A DNA stretch of 64,000 nt from Shewanella sp. AS1 (lineage in GTDB: Bacteria > Pseudomonadota > Gammaproteobacteria > Enterobacterales > Shewanellaceae). The notes under the pieces are model-generated. The model saw only the letters and a program-made list of their open reading frames with translations. It had not been told where the DNA came from and searched no databases. Below are positions 49,100 through 59,707 of the stretch, piece after piece (the first letter of the stretch is position 1; each line of letters begins with the position of its first letter). Position numbers and translations under genes: made by a program. The stretch is taken from positions 270,600-334,599 of the forward strand of contig NZ_JAKCLJ010000003.1 of assembly GCF_021412565.1 (NCBI RefSeq), given 5' to 3'.

Positions 49100-50173
49100 A
49101 TGGAATCTTGGTCAAAATCAAAACTCACCTACTCACTGCTATTTGTTACCCTGTTGAGCGCCTGTGGCGAAGAACAAACAGTCAAAGAGGAAGCGCAATA
49201 CGCTATTCCTGTAGAAACGGCTCACGTTACTAAAGGCGATGTTTCCTCTTTTTATAGCACCACAGCCACCCTTGAGGCTCCCGAAGAAGCCAACGTCACC
49301 TCCAGAATCGCGGGTCTTATTGAAAACATCAAAGTGGAAGAAGGCGATCGGGTCACTAAAGGACAACTGCTGGCTGTTATTGATGCTAAACGCCAACGCT
49401 ATGATTTAGCCCGTTCGCAAGCGGAAGTAGAGATTATCGAACAGGAACTTAATCGTCTTAAAAAGATGAACAACAAAGAATTTGTCAGTGCCGACTCCAT
49501 GGCAAAACTTGAGTACAACCTGCAAGCTGCAATCGCCGAACGAGATCTCGCCGCCCTGCATGTAGAGGACAGCATGGTGCGCTCCCCTATAAATGGAGTC
49601 ATTGCCAAACGCTATGTGAAAGTTGGCAATATGGCCAAAGAGTTCGACCAGCTTTTTTATGTCGTTAATCAGGATGAGCTCTACGGTATAGTCCATCTGC
49701 CTGAAATTCAGCTAAATCAGCTACGCTTGGGCCAGGATGCCGAACTGTTTCTCAATCAGAAGAACCATGAGAGCATCCACGCTAACGTACTGCGGATCAG
49801 CCCGATTGTGGATCCCCAAAGCGGTACTTTCAAAGTAACCCTCTCCGTCCCCAACCAGGAGGCCAGACTCAAGGCCGGCATGTTTACCCGGGTCGAACTG
49901 CGTTATGACACCCACAGCAATGTGATCACTGTGCCTTATAACGCCATCGTCAATCAGGATAATCAAAATGCCTTGTATGTTATCGAGGGTAATAATGCCC
50001 TGCGTCGGGAAGTCACCTTAGGCTACCGCCAAGCCGATACAGTCGAGGTGATCTCAGGTATTCAACCCGGTGAGCAAGTGGTTATTCGCGGCCAGCAAAA
50101 CCTGAAAGATCAATCCCTGGTGGAAGTTATAAGTGCCCTGGATGTTGCAACGGTAAAACAGGAACGGAAATAA
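49100..50173 (+). CDS. RND efflux periplasmic adaptor lipoprotein
   Basis: 357 residues. The signal peptide ends in LLSACGEE (Cys about 22), so it is a lipoprotein. The half-lipoyl motifs SRIAGLIENIKVEEGDRVTKGQLLAVID and DSMVRSPINGVIAKRYVKVGNMAK flank a short coiled coil. Beta-barrel and membrane-proximal domains follow to GEQVVIRGQQNLKDQSLVEV. It links the RND pump to an outer-membrane channel. No TolC-type gene is adjacent. Confidence 0.93.
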   Translation: MESWSKSKLTYSLLFVTLLSACGEEQTVKEEAQYAIPVETAHVTKGDVSSFYSTTATLEAPEEANVTSRIAGLIENIKVEEGDRVTKGQLLAVIDAKRQRYDLARSQAEVEIIEQELNRLKKMNNKEFVSADSMAKLEYNLQAAIAERDLAALHVEDSMVRSPINGVIAKRYVKVGNMAKEFDQLFYVVNQDELYGIVHLPEIQLNQLRLGQDAELFLNQKNHESIHANVLRISPIVDPQSGTFKVTLSVPNQEARLKAGMFTRVELRYDTHSNVITVPYNAIVNQDNQNALYVIEGNNALRREVTLGYRQADTVEVISGIQPGEQVVIRGQQNLKDQSLVEVISALDVATVKQERK

Positions 50174-50177
50174 CATT

Positions 50178-53100
50178 ATGTCTTTAATCAATACTTCCGT
50201 TAAACGGCCGGTATCTGTGTGGATGTTTATGCTAGCAGTGATCTTGTTTGGTATGGTGGGCTTCTCCCGTCTAGCGGTCAAATTATTGCCGGATCTTAGC
50301 TATCCCACCATCACGATTCGTACCCAATATGAGGGCGCGGCACCTGTTGAGGTTGAGCAGTTGATTTCTAAACCCATAGAGGAATCGGCTGGCATAGTTA
50401 AAGGACTGCGCAAGATCAACTCTATCTCTCGCTCAGGCATGTCCGATGTGGTGCTCGAATTTGAATGGGGCACAGATATGGATATGGCCAGTTTAGAAGT
50501 GCGGGAAAAACTCGATACCGTTGAACTGCCGTTAGATGTGAAAAAGCCCCTTCTATTGCGCTTTAATCCCAATTTGGATCCTATCGTTCGCTTGGCATTA
50601 GCGGTACCCGAGAGATCAGAGTTAAAACCGATGCGCACCTTTGCCGAAGAGGAGTTAAAACGTCAGCTCGAATCCCTGACCGGAGTGGCCGCAGTACGTC
50701 TTTCCGGCGGGCTCGAACAGGAAGTTCATATCCTGCTCAATCAAGAGAAGCTCAGTCAGCTTAACCTCAGTGCCGATAAGATCCGCGAGCGTATTGCCGC
50801 CGAAAATATCAACCTTTCTGCCGGTAAGGTTGTACAGGGCGATAAAGAGTATCTGGTTAGAACCCTGAATCAATTTAACTCCTTAGATGAACTTGGGCAG
50901 ATCATTGTCTACCGGGATCAGCAAACCTTAGTACGTCTATTTGAGGTGGCCGATATCATCGACAGTCATAAAGAACGCAACGACATTACCCGCATAGGTT
51001 CAACAGAATCGATTGAACTTGCCATTTATAAAGAGGGTGACGCCAATACCGTGGCGGTGGCAAAAAAAGTGATTGCTAAACTCGAACAACTTAACAAACT
51101 GAATCCTAAACATCAGTTGAAAGTGATCTACGACCAATCTGAATTTATTCAGAGTGCAGTCAGCGAGGTGACCTCGGCCGCTCTCATAGGAAGTCTGCTT
51201 TCCATGCTGGTTATCTACTTGTTTTTAAGGGATATAATTCCTACCCTTATTATCTCTATCTCTATCCCCTTCTCAGTTATTGCCACCTTTAACATGATGT
51301 ATTTTGCCAATATCAGTCTTAACATCATGTCCCTTGGCGGGATCGCTCTCGCGGTAGGGCTATTAGTCGATAATGCCATTGTTGTATTGGAGAATATCGA
51401 CCGCTGTAAGAAAATGGGCATGAGTAAACTCGATGCTGCGGTCACTGGCACCAAAGAGGTCGCAGGGGCCATTTTTGCCTCGACGTTAACCACCTTAGCG
51501 GTATTTGTGCCTTTGGTATTTGTCGATGGCGTTGCCGGAGCCCTCTTCTCCGATCAGGCTCTTACGGTTACTTTCGCCCTGCTCGCTTCATTACTGGTGG
51601 CGCTCACTACTATTCCTATGCTGGCATCCCGTGAAGGCTTTAAAATCCTGCCACACTTAGTCAAAAAGCAGGAAAAACCCGAGCTGAACACTAAGTTGGA
51701 TAAAATTAAGTACTACGGGGCTACAGTATGTTCTTTCCCCTTTGTTATTTTGTTCAGTTACTTACCTTCCTTGATACTCACCTTAATCTTGATGATAAGC
51801 CGTACACTATCTTGGCTTGCAGGTCTTATCATGCGCCCTATCAGTCAGCTCTTTAACTGGGCTTATCAGTTAATTGAACGTATCTATCATCTGCTGCTCA
51901 AGCGAGCCCTAAAATATGCTTGGCTTACGCTAAGCCTCGCCGTCGTCATGACAATCACCACTATGAGTTTGTTGCCCAGATTGGGGATGGAGCTGATCCC
52001 TCCTATGAATCAGGGAGAATTCTATGTTGAAGTGTTACTACCGCCAGGAACAGAAGTCAGTGAAACCGATCGCGTATTACAGACACTTGCCCTGTCCATT
52101 AAAGACAGAAGCGACGTAAAACACGCCTACAGTCAAGCAGGCAGTGGCGGGCTGATGACCTCAGACACCTCTCGTGGCGGTGAAAACTGGGGGCGCTTAC
52201 AGGTCGTGCTTGCTGATCATCAGGCTTTTGATGCTGTCACCCATGTACTGCGTACAACAGCGATGAGTATTCCTGAATTGGAAGCGAAAATTCAACATCC
52301 TGAGCTCTTTAGCTTTAAAACCCCCTTAGAGGTTGAGGTAATAGGATACGATCTTGACCAGCTCAAACAGACCGCAGATAGCTTAGTCAGTGCCCTGTCA
52401 GATTCTGACCGTTTCGCCGATCTCAATACCAGCCTACGAGACGGACAACCCGAACTCAGTATCCACTTTGACCATGCCCGTCTTGCTGCGCTTGGCATGG
52501 ATGCCCCCAGCGTCGCTAACCGTATCGCTCAACGCATTGGCGGAACCGTCGCCAGCCAATACACCTTAAGGGATCGAAAAATCGATATCCTTGTTCGCAG
52601 TAATTTAGATGAAAGGGATCAGATCAGCGATATCGATTCAATGATCATTAATCCAAGCAGTGATCATCCGATCTCACTGAGCGCTGTTGCCGATATCTCG
52701 CTTAATTTAGGACCTTCAGCTATCAACCGTATCAGTCAGCAGCGAGTCGCGATTGTGTCAGCCAACTTGGCCTATGGCGATCTCAATGAAGCGGTAACAG
52801 AGGCGCGCAATATTATCGCCAAACAACAGCTACCCACCTCGATTCAGGTACGTTTCGGTGGCCAGAATGAGGAGATGGAACACTCCTTCCAGTCACTACA
52901 AATTGCCTTGGTGCTAGCGGTATTTCTGGTATATCTGGTGATGGCAAGTCAGTTTGAATCTCTGATACATCCTCTGCTGATCCTGATCGCTATCCCTATG
53001 GCCGTTGGTGGCAGTATTTTAGGCCTGTTTATCACACAAACCCATCTAAGCGTCGTGGTGTTTATCGGTCTTATCATGCTTGCCGGCATAGTGGTTAATA

Positions 53101-53420
53101 ATGCAATTGTGCTCGTAGATCGTATCAATCAGTTACGTGAGCAAGGCGTAGAGAAGTTGCATGCCATCGAAGAAGCCGCAAAATCCCGTCTGCGTCCTAT
53201 TGTGATGACGACTATGACTACGGCTCTGGGCCTGGCACCCATGGCCTTAGGGCTGGGTGATGGTAGCGAAGTTCGCGCTCCGATGGCGATTACGGTTATC
53301 TTTGGTTTAACACTTGCGACCTTACTAACTCTAGTGGTGATCCCCGCACTCTACGCCCTGTTCGATCGTAAACAGTTTAGCCCCAAACCAAGCCCTGTAA
53401 TTACGGGGGATGCAGTATGA
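50178..53420 (+). CDS. RND efflux pump permease (first of two)
   Basis: 1080 residues, with 12 membrane helices and two large periplasmic loops. ISRSGMSDVVLEFEWGTDMD and the helix-4 motif SLGGIALAVGLLVDNAIVVLENIDRCKKMG carry the acidic proton-relay residue typical of HAE1 pumps. A longer central stretch (about 490-600) with extra hydrophobic residues is unusual. It starts 4 bases after the adaptor gene and ends overlapping the second pump by ATGA. The exact substrate is unknown. Confidence 0.93.
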   Translation: MSLINTSVKRPVSVWMFMLAVILFGMVGFSRLAVKLLPDLSYPTITIRTQYEGAAPVEVEQLISKPIEESAGIVKGLRKINSISRSGMSDVVLEFEWGTDMDMASLEVREKLDTVELPLDVKKPLLLRFNPNLDPIVRLALAVPERSELKPMRTFAEEELKRQLESLTGVAAVRLSGGLEQEVHILLNQEKLSQLNLSADKIRERIAAENINLSAGKVVQGDKEYLVRTLNQFNSLDELGQIIVYRDQQTLVRLFEVADIIDSHKERNDITRIGSTESIELAIYKEGDANTVAVAKKVIAKLEQLNKLNPKHQLKVIYDQSEFIQSAVSEVTSAALIGSLLSMLVIYLFLRDIIPTLIISISIPFSVIATFNMMYFANISLNIMSLGGIALAVGLLVDNAIVVLENIDRCKKMGMSKLDAAVTGTKEVAGAIFASTLTTLAVFVPLVFVDGVAGALFSDQALTVTFALLASLLVALTTIPMLASREGFKILPHLVKKQEKPELNTKLDKIKYYGATVCSFPFVILFSYLPSLILTLILMISRTLSWLAGLIMRPISQLFNWAYQLIERIYHLLLKRALKYAWLTLSLAVVMTITTMSLLPRLGMELIPPMNQGEFYVEVLLPPGTEVSETDRVLQTLALSIKDRSDVKHAYSQAGSGGLMTSDTSRGGENWGRLQVVLADHQAFDAVTHVLRTTAMSIPELEAKIQHPELFSFKTPLEVEVIGYDLDQLKQTADSLVSALSDSDRFADLNTSLRDGQPELSIHFDHARLAALGMDAPSVANRIAQRIGGTVASQYTLRDRKIDILVRSNLDERDQISDIDSMIINPSSDHPISLSAVADISLNLGPSAINRISQQRVAIVSANLAYGDLNEAVTEARNIIAKQQLPTSIQVRFGGQNEEMEHSFQSLQIALVLAVFLVYLVMASQFESLIHPLLILIAIPMAVGGSILGLFITQTHLSVVVFIGLIMLAGIVVNNAIVLVDRINQLREQGVEKLHAIEEAAKSRLRPIVMTTMTTALGLAPMALGLGDGSEVRAPMAITVIFGLTLATLLTLVVIPALYALFDRKQFSPKPSPVITGDAV

Positions 53421-56400
53421 ATATGACCCATTTAGCCATCTCAAGACCTGTCACCACTAGCATGTTTTTTGTGGCTATCTTGTTGTTTGGCTTGGCCTCG
53501 AGCCGATTACTGCCTCTTGAGATGTTTCCCGGTATCGATTATCCACAGGTACAGATAGAAGTCCCCTATAGTGGCTCTACTCCTGCAGAAGTAGAGCGGG
53601 AAATAACCAATGTTTTAGAAGAATCTTTAGCCACTATGGGCGGTATCGAAGAACTGAGATCCCGCTCATCACAAAATGGGGCAGAGATTCAACTGAGAAT
53701 GAAATGGGGCGAAAATGTCTCTACTAAGAGCCTAGAAGCAAGGGAAAAAGTCGATGCCATACGCCATCTGCTACCTAAAGATGTCGAGCGTGTATTTATA
53801 CGTCAATTTTCCACTGCCGATATGCCCTTGCTTACGATACGTATCTCCAGTGAACGTGAGCTTTCAGGGGCGTTTGACCTACTCGATAAACAACTAAAAA
53901 AGCCACTAGAACGCGTGGAAGGTGTATCACAAGTCAGGCTCTATGGTGTAGAGCAAAAGCAGATAGAGATCCGGCTAAATGCCGACAAACTCGCCGCCAG
54001 TGGACTTAATATTCAACAACTGCAGTCTCGCTTACGCCAGGAGAATTTTATCGTCAATGCTGGTATCTTGCGAACAAATGACAGAGTTTATCAGGTTTCT
54101 CCTAAAGGCGAGTTTCACGATCTGGAAGAAATTAAAGCACTCGTCTTAATTCCCGGCATCACCTTAGGTGATATCGCGAGCATACATTACGCCTTGCCAG
54201 AACGCGTCGATGGTCGCCATCTAGATAAAAATTATGCAGTTGGACTGGAGGTATTTAAGGAGTCTGGTGCCAATTTGGTAGATGTTTCAGCGCGTGTGCT
54301 TAAGGTCATAGAAGCCGCAAAACAAGATCAACAGTTTCATGGTATCAAGTTATTTATCATGGAAGATCAGGCTGATGGAGTAAAATCCTCCTTAGCAGAT
54401 CTATTAGCGGCCGGGTTAATCGGCGCCCTGCTCTCCTTTATCGTACTTTACCTGTTTTTACGCAATCTTAAGATGACGCTGGTCGTTGTATCATCCGTGC
54501 CCATCTCTTTATGCATGACCCTTGCAGCCATGTATTTCCTTGGTTACAGCCTCAATGTACTTTCTATGATGGGATTGCTGCTGGCAGTGGGAATGCTGAT
54601 CGATAATGCCGTGGTGGTCTGTGAAAGTGTGCTGCAGGAAAAACAGCGGTCACAGAATATCCCTGCCGAACAGGCTGTCTTAACCGGCGTAAACAAAATC
54701 TCCCTTGCCGTATTAGCCGGCACACTGACCACAGCGATCGTATTTTTACCTAACATTTTTGGGATTAAGGTCGAAATGACCATCTACCTCGAACATGTGG
54801 CCATTGCTATCTGCATTTCACTAGCGGCATCACTTCTTGTTGCTAAGACACTTATTCCACTCATATTAAGCAGGATTCACTTCGAGATTGATGAACAGAT
54901 CAATCCAAACCGGCTGGCACGTTTCTATCAAACAAGCCTTAACTGGACTTTGCGTCATCCCAAAATATCTGGCTTGATTGCCTTACTACTTCTAGCCTCT
55001 ACGGCTTTACCTCTTAGCATGGTGAAACAAGATCAATCCGATGGTGAAGGCGAGCAGCGCCTTTTTATAAACTATCAGGTTGAAGGACGTCATAATCTTG
55101 CAATAACCGAAGCTATGGTCAATAAAATGGAAGCCTACCTTTATGCCAATAAAGACAAGTTTTTTATCGACTCCGTTTATAGCTATTACGCCAGCGACGA
55201 TGCTCAATCGACCCTGTTATTAAAAGAAGATGCCGATATTGATATCAAAGCACTCAAACGTGAGATCCGTGCTAGCTTTCCCAAGTTTTCAATCGCAAAA
55301 CCACAATTTGGTTGGGGCGGTGATAATAGCGGCGTTCGAGTCACCCTAACCGGACGTTCCACCAGTGAATTGATTGACCTCAGCGAAAAAGTGGTGCCCT
55401 TGCTTTCGCAAATCAAGGGTCTTACCGATGTTCGTTCTGAACTTAACAACACCCAGCAAGAGGTGTTGATTGAGTTGGATCGAACCATGGCAGCAAGATT
55501 GGGAGTGAGTTTAAATGAACTTGCACAAAATGTAGCAACCGCACTAAGAGGAGCGCCACTACGCTCTTTTAGACACGACCCCAGTGGCGAATTAAGAATC
55601 GAACTGGCGTTCGATAAACAGTGGCGTAACTCGCTGGAGCGGTTACAACAACTCCCCATCATACGCCAGAATGAGCATGTTTATACCTTACAGAGCCTTG
55701 CGGATATTATTATCCAACCCAGATTTGACACTATACGTCACTATGATCGTCAAACAGCGCTCTCCATTGGCGCTAATCTGGACGAGCTCACCACCCAGGA
55801 AGCGCAACAAGCGATTGAAAAAGTGATGAATGCAGTATCTTTTCCAACCGGGTATAACTATTCACTACGTGGTGGTTTCCAACGTCAAGATGAAGATCAG
55901 GCCGTTATGATAACCAATATGATCCTAGCCGTTGCCATGATCTACATAGTGATGGCGGCAGTATTCGAGTCACTATTGCTCCCCACAGCCATTATCACCT
56001 CGATTCTCTTTTCGATAACGGGTGTTTTTTGGGCGCTGCTATTTAGCGGTACGCCCATGTCCGTCATGGCTATGATTGGTATATTGATCCTGATGGGGAT
56101 AGTGGTTAACAACGGCATCGTCTTAGTGGATCAAATCAATCAGAAAACGCCTGAGCTTGATAAATTATCAGATACCATCAGCCGAGTGTGTATCACCCGC
56201 TTAAGACCCGTCTTGATGACAGTCTCAACCACAGTGCTGGGCTTGATCCCGCTGGCGATGGGCGATACTCAGATTGGGGGCGGCGGACCACCTTATGCAC
56301 CCATGGCGATTGCCATCATAGGCGGGCTGAGTTTTTCTACTTTGACTAGTCTCTATCTGGTTCCCTTGTGTTATCAAGCCCTGTATCGGATGAGGCATCA

Positions 56401-56467
56401 GGCGGCCATTAAGCTTGGCAATGCCGACAGATTCACCCGCCGCGTCATGCCCTGGGCACACGACTAA
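53417..56467 (+). CDS. RND efflux pump permease (second of two)
   Basis: 1016 residues with the same fold as the previous protein but clearly diverged from it: [30 protein letters not shown] is the helix-4 motif. Both acidic relay residues are in place. The ATGA overlap with the first pump gene points to coupled synthesis and perhaps a mixed trimer, as for MdtB-MdtC (inferred). The ending GGPPYAPMAIAIIGGLSFSTLTS resembles HAE1 pumps. Confidence 0.93.
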   Translation: MNMTHLAISRPVTTSMFFVAILLFGLASSRLLPLEMFPGIDYPQVQIEVPYSGSTPAEVEREITNVLEESLATMGGIEELRSRSSQNGAEIQLRMKWGENVSTKSLEAREKVDAIRHLLPKDVERVFIRQFSTADMPLLTIRISSERELSGAFDLLDKQLKKPLERVEGVSQVRLYGVEQKQIEIRLNADKLAASGLNIQQLQSRLRQENFIVNAGILRTNDRVYQVSPKGEFHDLEEIKALVLIPGITLGDIASIHYALPERVDGRHLDKNYAVGLEVFKESGANLVDVSARVLKVIEAAKQDQQFHGIKLFIMEDQADGVKSSLADLLAAGLIGALLSFIVLYLFLRNLKMTLVVVSSVPISLCMTLAAMYFLGYSLNVLSMMGLLLAVGMLIDNAVVVCESVLQEKQRSQNIPAEQAVLTGVNKISLAVLAGTLTTAIVFLPNIFGIKVEMTIYLEHVAIAICISLAASLLVAKTLIPLILSRIHFEIDEQINPNRLARFYQTSLNWTLRHPKISGLIALLLLASTALPLSMVKQDQSDGEGEQRLFINYQVEGRHNLAITEAMVNKMEAYLYANKDKFFIDSVYSYYASDDAQSTLLLKEDADIDIKALKREIRASFPKFSIAKPQFGWGGDNSGVRVTLTGRSTSELIDLSEKVVPLLSQIKGLTDVRSELNNTQQEVLIELDRTMAARLGVSLNELAQNVATALRGAPLRSFRHDPSGELRIELAFDKQWRNSLERLQQLPIIRQNEHVYTLQSLADIIIQPRFDTIRHYDRQTALSIGANLDELTTQEAQQAIEKVMNAVSFPTGYNYSLRGGFQRQDEDQAVMITNMILAVAMIYIVMAAVFESLLLPTAIITSILFSITGVFWALLFSGTPMSVMAMIGILILMGIVVNNGIVLVDQINQKTPELDKLSDTISRVCITRLRPVLMTVSTTVLGLIPLAMGDTQIGGGGPPYAPMAIAIIGGLSFSTLTSLYLVPLCYQALYRMRHQAAIKLGNADRFTRRVMPWAHD

Positions 56468-56514
56468 TTCGCCCTGAACAATAGGGTATGAACAATAGAC
56501 GCTGAAACCATGAC

Positions 56515-56543
56515 CTAGGCTGCTTGTTGCAGCCTAGTTTTTT
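56515..56543 (+). terminator. terminator after the RND operon
   Basis: Perfect 9-bp arms CTAGGCTGC/GCAGCCTAG around TTGTT are followed by six T's. Confidence 0.9.
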
Positions 56544-56599
56544 ACGGTTATGTTAAAGCAACTCATTAAATCAAATCACTTTTATAAAAAGAGCACACA

Positions 56600-56770
56600 A
56601 TGCCAAGATTATTCCCTTTCAGTGCCCTGCTGCTTTGCAGCCTCTTCGGCTCACAGAGCCTTGCCGCCGACTCACGCTTCGACAAGGTGAATATCACCCC
56701 GGTCAAACTCAGCGAGCATAGCTATATGTCCAGCGGCGCCGGCGGTAATATAGGTGTGTCTGTCGGTTAA
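56600..56770 (+). pseudogene. truncated N-terminus of an MBL-fold hydrolase gene
   Basis: 56 residues. A signal peptide (LLLCSLFGSQSLAA) and then FDKVNITPVKLSEHSYMSSGAGGNIGVSVG match the start of exported metallo-beta-lactamase-fold hydrolases, which normally go on with DDGVFLIDDQF. Here a TAA follows directly and no downstream frame continues the domain, including the metal-binding HxHxDH. It is read as a decayed remnant, though the short secreted peptide could still be made. No clear mobile element marks the break. Confidence 0.7.
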
Positions 56771-57034
56771 GATGCTTTCCCCCTATTAAACCTTATTCCC
56801 TTCCTTACAAGTTTCCCTACAAACTTCCTTATCCCCTGTCTCTTTAACTCTTTCGATTAATCCCTTTCTATTTGCACCTTTCCATTAGCATCAGAGTAAA
56901 TTAGAAAATCATAAATAAATGTCAAAGTGCCCTGTGTTCACCATCAAAGCTTCTGCCCCGCGCCTTGATAATCTGTGTGCTTTTCCTAAAATTTAAACCA
57001 TCTCCAATGCAGTTCTGACGCAAGCAGAGGCAAC
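56771..57034. other. intergenic region between MBL remnant and sigma-54 activator gene
   Basis: About 264 bases, pyrimidine-rich, with no open frame. It may hold what is left of the hydrolase gene region and the promoter of the activator. Confidence 0.5.
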
Positions 57035-58390
57035 GTGAGCGATTCAAAAACGAGCAATAACCACGAGCAGTCACATGTACTCGTACTTAACCTGACAGAT
57101 AAAAACCACTTCGATGATAGCGAGGCTATCCATTGGCGCTTTATACACGTCAACTGTCTGACATCAGCAACAAAATCATTAAAAGATCACAATTACAAAG
57201 TGGCGATAGCCATCATAGATAAAGCCAGTCTGCAGCGGGTGATCAAGATAATCAAACAATTGGAAAAACAGCAATCTCCTCTCCTCTGGATAGCCATTAC
57301 CCTAGATGGCGAAAAGGCGATGAAAGCCTTAGATGGCCCTGTTACCGATTATTTTTTGGATTATCATCACCTCCCCTTGGACTGGCAAAGACTCGATCAC
57401 ACCCTAGGTCACCTGCTCGGACTTGCGAATATTAATCAGCAGAAAAAAGTGCAGGACACCAAGAATGCATCACCACTCTATTTTGGTCAGTCGCCGCAGA
57501 TGCAGCAGCTAAAAAGCAACTTAGAGAAGGTGGCGCTCAGCGATGAAACTTTACTGATAGGCGGTGAAACCGGCACGGGTAAAGGTCTCTGTGCTGACTA
57601 TATTCATCAATTATCGTCACGGAAAAATGGCCCATTTATCACAGTCAATTGCGGCGCACTGCCTGCTAGCCTTATTCATTCCGAGCTCTTCGGCCACGAA
57701 AAAGGCGCCTTCACAGGCGCAGATAAACAATATATCGGCCATATAGAACGCGCCAATAAAGGCACACTGTTTCTCGATGAGATTGGCGATCTGCCACTGG
57801 AGCTACAGATAAATCTGCTCCATTTTCTCGAGGAGCATTACATCGAACGACTAGGCGCAACCAAAACCACCAATGTCGATTGTCGTGTGATATTTGCTAC
57901 CCATGTGGATCTGGAATCTTCCGTAGAAGAGGGGCATTTCCGGGAAGATCTCTACTATCGCATCAATACCCTACAAATTGATGTTCCCAGCCTGAGGCAA
58001 CATAAAGTCGATATCTGTATTTTGGCTAAAAGCTATTTGGAGAAGCTGGCACCTGAAACCCGCCAGTTTCATTTCAGCAAGGCAAGCCTGCTGGCCCTGG
58101 AGCAATATCAATGGCCGGGCAATATTCGCGAACTTAAGAATCGTATACAAAGAGCGATTGTAATGAGCGACAGCGGTGAAATAACCCCGGAAGACTTAGG
58201 CCTTAAGACGGTTATTGCCCCCGCCCCCGAGGTCGTCGATTTGGCTCAGCATAGAACCGAGATAGACACTGAGTTACTGCTCAACGCCATCAAACACAAT
58301 AACCACAATATCTCAGCGGCGGCCCGTGAACTCAACATCTCACGAACAACTTTCTATCGCCTCATCAAGAAGTGCAAGATAACGCTATAG
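57035..58390 (+). CDS. sigma-54-dependent transcriptional activator (VpsR/NtrC-like)
   Basis: 451 residues. Residues 1-140 look like a degenerate receiver domain without clear phosphoacceptor Asp. The AAA+ domain has Walker [10 protein letters not shown] (usually GESGTGKE), the sigma-54 contact loop GAFTGA, Walker [13 protein letters not shown], and the arginine finger region [10 protein letters not shown]. The C-terminal Fis-type helix-turn-helix is [28 protein letters not shown] start with GAGG upstream. Its targets are not known; the next gene is only 33 bases further on. Confidence 0.88.
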   Translation: MSDSKTSNNHEQSHVLVLNLTDKNHFDDSEAIHWRFIHVNCLTSATKSLKDHNYKVAIAIIDKASLQRVIKIIKQLEKQQSPLLWIAITLDGEKAMKALDGPVTDYFLDYHHLPLDWQRLDHTLGHLLGLANINQQKKVQDTKNASPLYFGQSPQMQQLKSNLEKVALSDETLLIGGETGTGKGLCADYIHQLSSRKNGPFITVNCGALPASLIHSELFGHEKGAFTGADKQYIGHIERANKGTLFLDEIGDLPLELQINLLHFLEEHYIERLGATKTTNVDCRVIFATHVDLESSVEEGHFREDLYYRINTLQIDVPSLRQHKVDICILAKSYLEKLAPETRQFHFSKASLLALEQYQWPGNIRELKNRIQRAIVMSDSGEITPEDLGLKTVIAPAPEVVDLAQHRTEIDTELLLNAIKHNNHNISAAARELNISRTTFYRLIKKCKITL

Positions 58391-58423
58391 ACAAGGTCAG
58401 TGGCACCAAACGAGGATCGACTT

Positions 58424-59212
58424 ATGCCATCTACTCATTCAACAGTGATAGTCTGCCTATCTTTGCTGTTTTTTACTGCTGCCTGTCAGCAAAAAAGTGA
58501 CGACAAGTTAGAGCAAGAACTCGCCTACCTGAAACAGGAGGTGGGTCAACTACAGCAACAAGTGGACATCATGGGCAGCCAGATCGAAGAGATACACACA
58601 GTAGTGATGAGAGGCCAGAAGCTTAAAAATCGCAGCCTGCCTACGCAAACTAACCCTGACGAAGATGGTAAACTGCCCTCCATTGGGATGGCCACGGCGC
58701 AAATCGCAATAATTGAGTTTTCAGACTTCCAATGCCCCTACTGCAAACGATACATGGACAACACCTTCACCAAGATCAAGAGCGCCTATATCGACACCGG
58801 CAAGGTGAAATATATCGCCAGAGACTTCCCATTAGGTTCTCACCCTAAGGCTAAAGGCGCAGCCATCGCCGCCAACTGTAGCCTGCAACAAAATGCCTAT
58901 TGGCCCATGCGTGATGCCCTGTTTAAAAATATGAGGCAACTGGGGGACAAGCTCTACCAAGATACCGCAACCCAGCTTTCGCTAGACATGACGAAATTCA
59001 CCGCCTGCCTAGAAGATCAAAACATCACCAATAAGATAGATCAAGACATAAGGTATGGCGCATCGTTAGGTGTTCGAGGCACGCCAAGTTTTCTGATTGG
59101 AAAACTAGAAGGCAATCGTCTGATCAAACCCAAAATGATTGTCGGCGCACAAAGCTATGACACTTTTAAAGCGGCAATCGACGCCTTAGAAAAACAGACC
59201 CAGACCAATTAA
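58424..59212 (+). CDS. DsbA-family thioredoxin-like lipoprotein
   Basis: 262 residues. The signal peptide ends in FFTAAC (lipobox), then a coiled-coil stretch (about 25-60, QELAYLKQEVGQLQQQVDIMG) precedes a DsbA/DsbG-like fold with the redox motif FSDFQCPYCKRY and the cis-Pro loop GVRGTPSFLIG. It likely makes or isomerises disulfides outside the cytoplasm. GAGG precedes ATG 58424; a GTG at 58400 in frame is less likely. It follows the activator by 33 bases. Confidence 0.88.
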   Translation: MPSTHSTVIVCLSLLFFTAACQQKSDDKLEQELAYLKQEVGQLQQQVDIMGSQIEEIHTVVMRGQKLKNRSLPTQTNPDEDGKLPSIGMATAQIAIIEFSDFQCPYCKRYMDNTFTKIKSAYIDTGKVKYIARDFPLGSHPKAKGAAIAANCSLQQNAYWPMRDALFKNMRQLGDKLYQDTATQLSLDMTKFTACLEDQNITNKIDQDIRYGASLGVRGTPSFLIGKLEGNRLIKPKMIVGAQSYDTFKAAIDALEKQTQTN

Positions 59213-59707
59213 CTGAACTAACTCAACCAGCTCAAATGTGAAGTCATAAAGCACTTTTCTAAAGGCATTTACCTAGAGGCACTTGCTGGCGCTTTAACTT
59301 CCCCCACCAACAAAGTTTTTCACCGGTATCTGATGCTCATCTATTCGTAAACATCTCATCTGCATCAAGAGTCATGTCCCCCTTCATTTGGACAATGCAC
59401 ACTGCTACACATATGTAACGCATATGTAACACATCTACGATTATCATTATCAGCAAAACAAAATAAATCATTGATATCAAAAACTTACAGCATTGGCCTA
59501 ATGTTTGCTGTTATTAGGCCATCTATTTGGATGCTGCACTGTGAGGTTCCGTTTTATTCGTCATCAGTGCAGCCATTAAGAGCAGCATACGCTGAACAAG
59601 TAGTAAGCCTAAGTAAACACTTTTGAGAAAATGAACCTAGTTTGGATGGCAAAACAGTGGCCATAACAACAAGGAACAGAAGTCTCAAATTTGTAGGAGA
59701 TACGATT
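59213..59707. other. intergenic leader region before the secreted protein gene
   Basis: About 495 bases, no gene. CATATGTAAC occurs twice, 11 bases apart (59410 and 59421), as for a protein bound on one face of the helix. An inverted repeat with arms GCTGCACTG/CAGTGCAGC lies at 59533-59573. No riboswitch family could be recognised. Confidence 0.5.

Noticed and set aside
59213..59707. Cyclic-di-GMP or other riboswitch
   Set aside because: No conserved GEMM core or other known riboswitch motif could be found.
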